Part shown: positions 55,280-64,000 of the stretch, one piece after another
Numbering within the stretch: position 1 is the stretch's first letter
Layout: every line of letters begins with the position of its first letter
Assembly (NCBI RefSeq): GCF_014199195.1
Contig: NZ_JACIJE010000011.1
Span: 62,001-126,000 of the forward strand
Origin: Neoroseomonas alkaliterrae
GTDB taxonomy: Bacteria; Pseudomonadota; Alphaproteobacteria; Acetobacterales; Acetobacteraceae
Direction of reading: 5' to 3'
DNA: 64,000 nucleotides
The notes under the pieces: generated by a model
Database searches by the model: none
The model's input: the letters and a program-made list of their open reading frames with translations, nothing else
Told to the model about the DNA's origin: nothing
Translations under genes and position numbers: made by a program

Positions 55280-56500
55280 CTAATCCGCCGCCCGGGCCGC
55301 GCCGGCATGGGCCGCGTCGAGCGCCTGGCTGAGGTCGTCGATGATGTCCGCGACATCCTCGAGCCCGACCGAGAGCCGCACCGTCCCGTCGGTGATGCCG
55401 AGCCGGGCGCGTTCCTCGGCGCCGACGCGCATATGCGTGGTGGTCGCCGGATGCGTCGCGAGGGACTTGGAATCGCCGAGGTTGTTCGAGATGTCGATGA
55501 GCTGCAGCGCGTCCATGAAGCGGAAGCAGGCCTCCTTGCCGCCCTTGAGGTCGAAGGTGACCAGCGTGCCGCCCGCCGACATCTGCGCCATGGCGAGCCT
55601 CTGCTGCGGATGGTCGGCGCGGAAGGGGTAGAGCACGCGCGCGACCTCGGCGCGCTCGGCCAGCATGTCCGCGACCGCGGCGGCGGAGCGGCACATCGCC
55701 GGCACGCGCAGGTGCAGCGTCTCGAGCCCCTTCAGCACCACCCAGGCGTTGAACGGGCTGATGGAGGGGCCGGTGTTGCGGATGAAGGGCTGCAGCGTGT
55801 CCTCGACCCATTTGCGCGAACCGAGCACCGCGCCGCCGAGCACGCGGCCCTGGCCGTCGAAATGCTTGGTCATGGAATAGACGACGACATCGGCGCCGAA
55901 CTGCAGCGGCCGCTGCAGCAGCGGCGTGGCGAAGACGTTGTCCACCACCACGATCGCCCCGGCCCGGTGCGCGAGGTCGCAGACCGCGCGCAGGTCCACG
56001 ATCTCGAGCATCGGGTTGGACGGCGTTTCCAGCAGCACGAGGTTCGCGGGCTTCGACAGCGCCGCCTCCCACTGCGCGAGGTCCGCGCCGTCCACGAATT
56101 CGGTCGCGATGCCGTAGCGCGGCAGCAGGGTGGAGACGATCCAGTGGCAGGAGCCGAACAGCGCGCGGGAGGCCACCACGCGATCGCCGGTCTTGAGGTG
56201 GGACAGCAGCGCGGCATGCACCGCGGCCATGCCGGTGGCGGTGCAGCGGCAGGCCTCCGCCCCTTCGAGCGCCGCGATGCGGCCTTCGAGCATCGAGACG
56301 GTGGGATTGCCGAAGCGGGAATACTGGTAGTGCTGCTCGGTGCCGGCGAAGGTCGCCTCGGCCTGGGCGGCGCTGTCGTAGACGAAGCCGGAGGTGAGGA
56401 AGAGCGCCTCGGCCGTCTCGTCGAAGCCCGAGCGCATCTGGCCGCCGCGCACGAGCAGCGTCGCGGGGCGGAGCGGGCGGTTCGGACGGGGCTTTGCCAT
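55280..56500 (-). CDS. metZ: O-succinylhomoserine sulfhydrylase
   Basis: A 406-residue Cys/Met-metabolism PLP enzyme. YSRFGNPTVSMLEGRIAALEG (about 60-80), the substrate tyrosine region, and the PLP lysine K212 in YSMTKHFDGQGR are present. The SRFGNPT and SCHWIVSTLLPRYG forms are typical of MetZ, which makes homocysteine directly from O-succinylhomoserine and sulfide. ATG 56500 is chosen. A structured leader precedes it. Confidence 0.93.
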   Translation of the reverse strand: MAKPRPNRPLRPATLLVRGGQMRSGFDETAEALFLTSGFVYDSAAQAEATFAGTEQHYQYSRFGNPTVSMLEGRIAALEGAEACRCTATGMAAVHAALLSHLKTGDRVVASRALFGSCHWIVSTLLPRYGIATEFVDGADLAQWEAALSKPANLVLLETPSNPMLEIVDLRAVCDLAHRAGAIVVVDNVFATPLLQRPLQFGADVVVYSMTKHFDGQGRVLGGAVLGSRKWVEDTLQPFIRNTGPSISPFNAWVVLKGLETLHLRVPAMCRSAAAVADMLAERAEVARVLYPFRADHPQQRLAMAQMSAGGTLVTFDLKGGKEACFRFMDALQLIDISNNLGDSKSLATHPATTTHMRVGAEERARLGITDGTVRLSVGLEDVADIIDDLSQALDAAHAGAARAAD

Positions 56501-56520
56501 GGGACGGACCTTCACGGATC

Positions 56521-56640
56521 GGCGTCCGGCCCCTTCGCGGGCGGCGGGCAGGGGCGCCCGCGCGGCCGTTTAGCGCGCTTGTTTTCCGCATCGTCGCCGA
56601 TGCGGCCCGAAGGGACCTCGCCGCAAGCTGGCCGGACAAA
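56521..56640 (-). other. Possible structured leader upstream of metZ
   Basis: On the minus strand, ahead of metZ, an 8-bp hairpin CCGCATCG-GCGA-CGATGCGG (GNRA-type loop, 56607-56588) is followed by AAAACAAGCGCGCTAAAC. The CAAG-n-GCTAAA string resembles the 3' conserved part of SAM-II riboswitches, which often precede met genes in alphaproteobacteria. The 5' loop of SAM-II could not be fitted, so a riboswitch call is not justified. The rest of this 245-bp gap holds no gene. Confidence 0.3.
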
Positions 56641-56745
56641 TCGCGAGGGGCGTCTCCGCCGGCGCCGTCGTTACGCCGTGCACGGCCGCCGGGTCAAGCC
56701 GCCGTCTTGCGGAGGATGCGCCCCCCCGCCTATACGAGACGGCAT

Positions 56746-56820
56746 GCGGGCGTAGTTCAGAGGTAGAACGTCAGCTTCCCAAGCTGAATGTCGTGGGTTC
56801 GATTCCCATCGCCCGCTCCA
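56746..56820 (+). tRNA. tRNA-Gly (anticodon CCC)
   Basis: A 75-base tRNA with encoded CCA. Acceptor GCGGGCG/CGCCCGC, D stem GTTC/GAAC, anticodon stem TCAGC/GCTGA with loop TTCCCAA (anticodon CCC), and T arm GTGGG-TTCGATT-CCCAT are all formed. Discriminator base is T, usual for bacterial glycine tRNAs. Confidence 0.97.
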
Positions 56821-56959
56821 TCCCCGAGCCCTCGCTTCGCCGCGTGCCCCGCGCCGCCGCCACGCGGTGCGGCATCGGCTTGCGCATTCCTCGACCGATC
56901 TTGAGCGCAGGCGACGCCCATTCCACCATGCGCGCGGCCTGCGGGCCGCCGCATGCCGC

Positions 56960-57046
56960 GCGGGCGTGGCGGAATTGGCAGACGCAGCGGACTTAAAATC
57001 CGCTTCTGGCAACAGAGTGCCGGTTCGAGACCGGCCGCCCGCACCA
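56960..57046 (+). tRNA. tRNA-Leu (anticodon UAA)
   Basis: An 87-base class II tRNA with encoded CCA. Acceptor GCGGGCG/CGCCCGC, anticodon stem GCGGA/TCCGC around loop CTTAAAA (anticodon TAA), a long variable arm, and T arm CCGGT-TCGAGA-CCGG are present. Discriminator is A, as needed for leucyl-tRNA synthetase. It lies 139 bp after tRNA-Gly on the same strand. Confidence 0.97.
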
Positions 57047-57057
57047 TGGCGCAGGCC

Positions 57058-57087
57058 GGGGCCGGCAGGCTTCCACCCGCCGGCCCC
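57058..57087 (-). terminator. Hairpin after clpB
   Basis: A 9-bp inverted repeat GGGGCCGGC (57058-57066) / GCCGGCCCC (57079-57087) with a 12-base loop lies just downstream of the clpB stop on the minus strand and just past tRNA-Leu on the plus strand. It may serve both directions. Confidence 0.45.
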
Positions 57088-57098
57088 CCGTGCCCCGG

Positions 57099-59684
<2,586 letters not shown>

Positions 59685-59756
59685 GCGTCCCTCTCCAGAG
59701 CGGACAGGCGGAACCCGCCCCCATCAGGGCGGCAGGCACGCCTCTATCGGCCACCC

Positions 59757-59786
59757 ATGTGGTATGCGTCCTTGATCTGCTTCAAG
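59757..59786 (-). promoter_or_regulatory. Candidate RpoH-type promoter for clpB
   Basis: On the minus strand CTTGAA (59786-59781) is followed after 18 bp by CCACAT (59762-59757), similar to heat-shock sigma factor elements (CTTGAA and CCCCAT). It lies 73 bp upstream of the clpB start. Spacing is slightly long and the -10 is imperfect, so this is a weak call. Confidence 0.3.
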
Positions 59787-59794
59787 GGGCCGCC

Positions 59795-60559
59795 ATGCGC
59801 ATCGAGACGATCTATCGCTATCCGGTGAAGGGCCTCACGGCGGAAGCCCTGGAGGAGGTGGCCCTCAGCCCCGGCGAGACGCTGCCCGATGACCGGCGCT
59901 TCGCCCTGGCCCAGGGCGATTGCGCCTTCGATCCGGCGAACCCCGCCTGGCTGCCCAAGCGCAATTTCGGCTGCCTGATGGCCAATGCCAGACTGGCGCT
60001 GGTGCATTCCGCCTTCGATGCCCGCAGCGGCGAACTGCTCCTGCGCATCCCGGGCCATCCGCCGCTGCTCGCCAGCACCCGCACGGAGGAGGGGCGCGCG
60101 GCCATCGCCGCGGCGCTCGCCGCATTCCTCGGCGAGGAGGCGCGCGGCACGCCCCGGCTCGTCGAGGCGCCCGGCCATTCCTTCTCGGACGTGGCGCGGA
60201 AGGTCGTCTCCATCATCGGCCTCTCCAGCCTGCACGCGCTCGAACAGGCGGCGGGCATGCCGCTCGATCCGCTGCGATTCCGCGCCAATGTCTATGTCTC
60301 GGGCGGCAGCCCCTGGGCCGAGTTCGACTGGATCGGCCAGGAGATCATGCTCGGCCAGGCGAAGCTGCGGGTGGTCAAGCGCATCGTCCGCTGCCCCGCC
60401 ACCGAGGTGAACCCGGCGACCGGGGAGCGCGACGCCGAACCCCCGCGCTGGCTGCGGGCGCATTTCGGCCATGCCGATCTCGGCGTCTATGCCGAGGTGA
60501 TCGAGGGCGGCCGGGTCGCGGTGGGCGACGCACTGGAGGCCCTTGCGCCGGCCGACTGA
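59795..60559 (+). CDS. MOSC-domain protein
   Basis: A 254-residue protein with an N-terminal beta-barrel (MRIETIYRYPVKGLTAE) and a MOSC domain. FRANVYVSGGSPWAEFDW and KRIVRCPATEVNPATGERD, with the conserved cysteine that binds the molybdenum-cofactor sulfur in family members, are clear. AAGGGGC upstream supports ATG 59795; an in-frame GTG at 59759 would add twelve residues. Substrate unknown. Its upstream region overlaps the clpB promoter candidate. Confidence 0.9.
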   Translation: MRIETIYRYPVKGLTAEALEEVALSPGETLPDDRRFALAQGDCAFDPANPAWLPKRNFGCLMANARLALVHSAFDARSGELLLRIPGHPPLLASTRTEEGRAAIAAALAAFLGEEARGTPRLVEAPGHSFSDVARKVVSIIGLSSLHALEQAAGMPLDPLRFRANVYVSGGSPWAEFDWIGQEIMLGQAKLRVVKRIVRCPATEVNPATGERDAEPPRWLRAHFGHADLGVYAEVIEGGRVAVGDALEALAPAD

Positions 60560-60701
60560 AGGGAAACCCCGGGGCGGCGCGGCGTCAGGCCGGCGGGCGA
60601 TCGGGCGAACCGTCCGGCCGCTGGCAGGGCGCGCGGGGGTGCCGCGCGCGACATCCGACACCGAGGCCGGGCGTCAGGGCCCGAGCCTCGGGCGGCGGGT
60701 A

Positions 60702-61157
60702 TCAGGCCGGCTCGCGCGCCTCGCCCGCCGCTTCGCCGGCCTCGGCCTCGGCGAGGTCGCCGCCCGCCTGGCCGTTCATGTCCATGGCGGGCTCGCCCTG
60801 GCCTTCGCCCTCGCCGCCCTGCTCCGCGCCCGGGAAGCGGCGCTGCTGCTGGCCCTGCTGGTGCTGCGCCGCCGCCTGGTTCATGGCGTTGAGGATGCGG
60901 AAATAATGCTCGGCGTGCTGGAAGTAGGATTCGGCCATCACGCGGTCGCCCGCGCTGGTCGCGTCGCGGCCGAGCTGGAGATACTTCTCGGACAATTGCT
61001 GCGCGGTGCCGCGCAGGCGCATGTCCGGGCCGCTCGAATCGAAGACGTGGTTGCGGTTCAGGGGCTGGCGGTCGCCGCCGCCTCCGCCGCCGCCGTGCCT
61101 GAACTGCCCGCCCCCATGGCGATGGCCGCCGCGGCCGCGCATGCGCTTCATGTTCAT
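60702..61157 (-). CDS. DUF4167 protein
   Basis: A 151-residue protein: an arginine/glycine/histidine-rich N-terminus (MKRMRGRGGHRHGGG), then the conserved DUF4167 domain RNHVFDSSGPDMRLRGTA and ATSAGDRVMAESYFQHAEHYFRIL, then a glutamate/glycine-rich tail. It is restricted to alphaproteobacteria and usually lies beside prmC and clpB, as here. RNA binding is suspected from the basic N-terminus but not established. A 258-bp gap separates it from prmC. Confidence 0.93.
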   Translation of the reverse strand: MNMKRMRGRGGHRHGGGQFRHGGGGGGGDRQPLNRNHVFDSSGPDMRLRGTAQQLSEKYLQLGRDATSAGDRVMAESYFQHAEHYFRILNAMNQAAAQHQQGQQQRRFPGAEQGGEGEGQGEPAMDMNGQAGGDLAEAEAGEAAGEAREPA

Positions 61158-61415
61158 CGTGTCGTGTGTCGCTGTCCCGCATCCGCTCCGCCCTGCGCAG
61201 CGCGGGCCTTCTGGGGCCAGCCCTGCGGAACGGCGGTCGGCGTTGTTTCGTCCTGGCGGTCCCGACCACGGCGCGGGCGGCGCCCGCTGCTTGCCTGGTC
61301 CGGGCAGGGAGGGGCGCGCCGCCCATTCCCGACCGCTGCGCCACCATAGCGGCGGGCGGCCCGGCCGCCAAACGCTTTCTCGGCCGGGCCGGCGGCCTGC
61401 CCGGCGCCCCCCGGA

Positions 61416-62291
61416 TCAGGCCGGACGGCCCGCCAGGGTCAGGGCGCGCTCGATCCCGCCGAGATCCCGCCTGGCGCCGAGCGGCACCAGCCCCGCCGCG
61501 CGCGCGAGGGCCTCGACGGCCTCCCGCTGGCCGGCCCCGATCTCGAACACCGCCCGTCCGCCGGGCGCCAGCAGGCGGGGCAGCGCGGCGACGAGCCGCC
61601 GATAGGCATCGAGCCCGTCCGCCCCGCCATCGAGGGCGAGCGCCGGCTCATGGCGGGCGACCTCCGGCATCAGCCCTGGCACCGCCGCGCTCTCGACATA
61701 GGGCGGGTTGGAGAGGACGAGGTCGAAGCGGCCCGTGAGCGCCTCGGCCCAGTCCCCGCACAGGAAGGCGGCCCGCCCGGCCAGCCCGTTCGCCGCCGCG
61801 TTGCGGGCGGCAAGCGCCGCCGCCCCGGGCGCGAGGTCCACGCCCACGCCGAAGGCCGCGGGGCATTCGGCGAGGACCGCGAGCAGCAGGGCGCCCGTCC
61901 CGGTGCCGAGGTCGAGCACCCGGGCGATGCCCGCCGGCGACTCGAAGGCCGCAAGCGCGGCCTCCACCACCGCCTCGGAATCCGCGCGGGGGATCAGCGT
62001 CTGCGGCGAGACCGCGAGGTCGAGCGTCCAGAACCCCGCGCGCCCGGTCAGATGCGCCATCGGCTCGCGCGCCGCCCGCCGCCGCAGCAGCGCGCCGAAG
62101 GCCCTGGCGGCGGCCTCGGGCACGGTGGCGCGCGGGTCGCGCAGCAGGTCGGCCTCGCGGCAGGCCATGGCATGGGCCAGCAGCAGGCGTGCCTCCTGGC
62201 GCGGCGCCTCGATGCCGGCGGCCCGCAGCACCTGCCCGGCCTGGCAGAGGAAGGCGCCGACCGTCCCGCCCGGATCGGCGCAGCGGCTCAC
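61416..62291 (-). CDS. prmC: Release factor glutamine methyltransferase PrmC
   Basis: A 291-residue SAM-dependent enzyme that methylates the GGQ glutamine of RF1/RF2. The N-terminal helical domain ends before [13 protein letters not shown]; the SAM motif is [18 protein letters not shown], and the catalytic NPPY motif is in [14 protein letters not shown] 62291 overlaps the prfA stop by four bases, so both proteins are made from one coupled message. Confidence 0.94.
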   Translation of the reverse strand: MSRCADPGGTVGAFLCQAGQVLRAAGIEAPRQEARLLLAHAMACREADLLRDPRATVPEAAARAFGALLRRRAAREPMAHLTGRAGFWTLDLAVSPQTLIPRADSEAVVEAALAAFESPAGIARVLDLGTGTGALLLAVLAECPAAFGVGVDLAPGAAALAARNAAANGLAGRAAFLCGDWAEALTGRFDLVLSNPPYVESAAVPGLMPEVARHEPALALDGGADGLDAYRRLVAALPRLLAPGGRAVFEIGAGQREAVEALARAAGLVPLGARRDLGGIERALTLAGRPA

Positions 62292-63343
62292 GAGGCCTCC
62301 GCGGCCAGCCGCGCGGCCTGGTCCTCGGCGATCAGCGCGTCGATGATCTCGTCGAACTCGCCGAGCATCACGCGGTCGATCTTGTGCAGCGTCAGGCCGA
62401 TGCGGTGGTCGGTCACGCGGCCCTGCGGGAAGTTGTAGGTGCGGATGCGCTCGGAGCGGTCCCCGGTGCCGACCTGCGAGCGGCGGTCCGCGGCGCGGGC
62501 GGAATCGGCCGCCTGGCGCTGCGCGTCGTAGAGCCGCGCGCGCAGCACCTTCATGGCCTTGGCGCGGTTCTTGTGCTGCGACTTCTCCTCCTGCATCGCG
62601 ACCACGATGCCGGTCGGGATGTGCGTGATGCGCACGGCGGAATCCGTCTTGTTCACGTGCTGGCCGCCGGCGCCGCTCGCGCGGTAGGTGTCCACGCGCA
62701 GGTCGGCCTCGTTGATCTGCACCTCCACCTCCTCGGCCTCGGGCAGCACGGCCACCGTCACGGTCGAGGTGTGGATGCGGCCCTGCGTCTCGGTCGCCGG
62801 CACGCGCTGGACGCGGTGCACGCCGCTCTCGTATTTGAGGCGCGCGAAGACGCCGCGGCCGGTGATCTCGGCCGTGGCGCCCTTGATGCCGCCGAGGTCG
62901 CTCTCGTCGTAGTCCAGCACCTCGAAGCGCCAGCCGCGCGATTCCGCGTAGCGCTGATAGGCGCGGAACAGTTCCGCCGCGAAGAGGCCGGCCTCGTCGC
63001 CGCCGGCCGCCGGGCGCACCTCGAGGATGGCGCTGCGATCGTCCGCGGCGTCGCGGGGCAGCAGCATGATGCGGATCTCGCGCTCGAGGGCGGGCACGCG
63101 CTCCTTCTGCTCGCGCCATTCGGCCTCGGCGAGGTCGCGCATCTCGGGGTCGGCCATCAGCGCCTCAGCCTCGTCGCGGGCGCGCTCGGCGGCGCGCAAC
63201 GCGCTCACCTTCTCGACGAGCGGCTCGAGCTCGGACAGTTCCTTCGAGAGCGCGCCGATATCCGCCCCCGGCGCGGTGGAGAGGATGTGCCGCAACTCCT
63301 CCGCGCGGGCGAGGAGGCGGTCGAGGCGGGCCGGCAGGCTCAT
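62288..63343 (-). CDS. prfA: Peptide chain release factor 1
   Basis: A 351-residue RF1. The stop-codon reading PxT motif is in [14 protein letters not shown], and the peptidyl-hydrolysis GGQ is in [16 protein letters not shown]. Length and motifs are those of RF1 rather than RF2. ATG 63343 gives [13 protein letters not shown]; the upstream frame is not conserved. Reads UAA and UAG. Confidence 0.96.
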   Translation of the reverse strand: MSLPARLDRLLARAEELRHILSTAPGADIGALSKELSELEPLVEKVSALRAAERARDEAEALMADPEMRDLAEAEWREQKERVPALEREIRIMLLPRDAADDRSAILEVRPAAGGDEAGLFAAELFRAYQRYAESRGWRFEVLDYDESDLGGIKGATAEITGRGVFARLKYESGVHRVQRVPATETQGRIHTSTVTVAVLPEAEEVEVQINEADLRVDTYRASGAGGQHVNKTDSAVRITHIPTGIVVAMQEEKSQHKNRAKAMKVLRARLYDAQRQAADSARAADRRSQVGTGDRSERIRTYNFPQGRVTDHRIGLTLHKIDRVMLGEFDEIIDALIAEDQAARLAAEAS

Positions 63344-63785
63344 GCGCGGCGGCCCCGCATCTGGCGATGAGATGCGCCTCCGCCGCCGGGCCGCGCCACG
63401 CCCGGGCCGCCTGCCATGCGCCGCGCGGCGGGACGGGAAGTGCCGGGGGTGGCGACGGAGTTTCGCAGGCGATGAGGTGAGGCAAGCATGGCGCCCTTCT
63501 ATCCCGTCCGCTCCGGCGCGACAGGGGGGGGGGGGAATGCGCGAGGACGGCGGGGGGCGATGCCGCCCCCCTCCCGCGACCGGACACCGTCGCCGTCGGC
63601 TCGAATCCCGGAACGCGGCGCCCATATCGCTCTCGTGCCAGAGCCAGTGACCGATACGCGCCGGTGCGACGGACCGCACGCGGCCTGCCCGCGCCGCGCC
63701 TCGCGCCCGCACGCCGCCTGCCGCGCGGCCGGGCCATTCACGCGCGCGCCTTCCGCGGGCCTGCGCGGCCGTCGCAGGCCGCCGC
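63344..63785. other. 442-bp gap between prfA and the symporter gene
   Basis: No gene is convincing here. It contains a G12 run (63524-63535) and an 8-bp hairpin GGGGGGCG-N4-CGCCCCCC (63552-63571). It is the divergent promoter region for prfA-prmC and the symporter, but I could not identify promoter elements. Confidence 0.5.
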
Positions 63786-64000
63786 GATGATCCCCAGCCG
63801 CGCGGCGCTCGAACGCCATCAGGTCTGGCTCTATCTCGCGGCGACGCTTGCGGGCCTTGCGGCCGGGGCCGCTTCGCCGGGCCTTGCGGGCGCGGCGGAT
63901 GCGCTGCTCTGGCCCCTGCTCGGCCTGCTGCTGCTCGCGACCTTCACCCAGGTGCCGCTGACGCATGTCGCCGATGGGGTTCGGGACCTGCGGCTGCTGG
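63786..64000 (+). CDS. ACR3/bile acid:sodium symporter family protein, N-terminal part
   Basis: The first 71 residues before the window ends. [20 protein letters not shown] (about 8-27) and [19 protein letters not shown] (about 41-59) are the first two helices of the BASS/ACR3 fold, closest in pattern to proteins annotated as arsenic resistance transporters. No arsR or arsC gene is visible in the window, so the substrate is open. Confidence 0.75.

Noticed and set aside
56521-56640. Calling the metZ leader a SAM-II riboswitch
   Set aside because: The 3' motif fits but the P1 stem is a closed hairpin with a 4-base loop, leaving no room for the conserved L1 sequence, and spacing between CAAG and GCTAAA is one base too long.
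59759-60559. Longer MOSC protein starting at GTG 59759
   Set aside because: The extra residues (MVCVLDLLQGAA) are not family-like, and ATG 59795 has a good ribosome site and starts the conserved beta-barrel.

Overview
The window is 64 kb of very GC-rich, densely packed chromosome with almost no mobile DNA. Several genes point to an alphaproteobacterium: gcrA (cell-cycle regulator), PhaR-type polyhydroxyalkanoate control, the prfA-prmC-DUF4167-clpB block and the argD-argF-hslO and apaG/metZ neighbourhoods. The abundance of orphan periplasmic binding proteins (three Bug-type, two family-5 peptide-type) and the protein composition suggest Acetobacteraceae (Roseomonas-like); the genus is inference. 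Positions 1 and 64000 both cut genes.

Layout. 1-2.0 kb: end of a zinc-type alcohol/quinone dehydrogenase and an MFS exporter. 2.0-11.3 kb: a catabolic island, with SMP-30 lactonase-livKHMGF on the minus strand and hydantoinase B-A diverging on the plus strand. 11.3-15.1 kb: small membrane, HD-domain and secreted proteins and two tandem Bug binding proteins. 15.3-23.7 kb: lpdA, small membrane proteins, rlmM, an EF-hand protein, a YihY protein, a mandelate-racemase-like enzyme overlapping a 2-hydroxyacid dehydrogenase, and a membrane-anchored metallophosphoesterase. 23.9-32.1 kb: a phosphonate importer (phnC-D-E1-E2) with a Pho-box-like upstream array, next to a divergent Bug protein and bracketed by two paralogous peptide-binding proteins. 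32.2-37.3 kb: an XRE regulator and a polyhydroxyalkanoate locus (phaR, an acidic PhaE-like gene overlapping phaC, phaA; no phaB). 37.4-42.4 kb: ppsA, a small phage-like protein, and an HxlR-MATE efflux operon with twin palindromic operators. 42.6-49.5 kb: gcrA, a decayed Calx-beta gene, recX-azlC-azlD, an Excalibur protein, a HbpS-like protein, argD-argF. 49.5-56.5 kb: hslO, a lipoprotein, ridA, an insulated XRE/unknown two-gene cassette, folE, apaG, lysE-type exporter, metZ. 56.7-64 kb: tRNA-Gly(CCC), tRNA-Leu(UAA), clpB, a MOSC protein, DUF4167, prmC, prfA and the start of an ACR3/bile-acid symporter family gene.

The most unusual items are: (i) a dispersed ~125 bp element made of two hairpins around a 45-nt core that is 44/45 identical between copies at 23.7 and 51.2 kb, inverted relative to each other, each abutting a stop codon and showing a compensatory base change; (ii) the XRE/unknown cassette at 51.9-53.4 kb, with a terminator, a sigma70-like promoter overlaid by two palindromes, and a GTG that would sit at the transcript 5' end; (iii) a 215-nt out-of-frame overlap between the PhaE-like gene and phaC; and (iv) the 11-bp-periodic GTCA array in front of phnC. 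No CRISPR array, transposase or prophage was seen.
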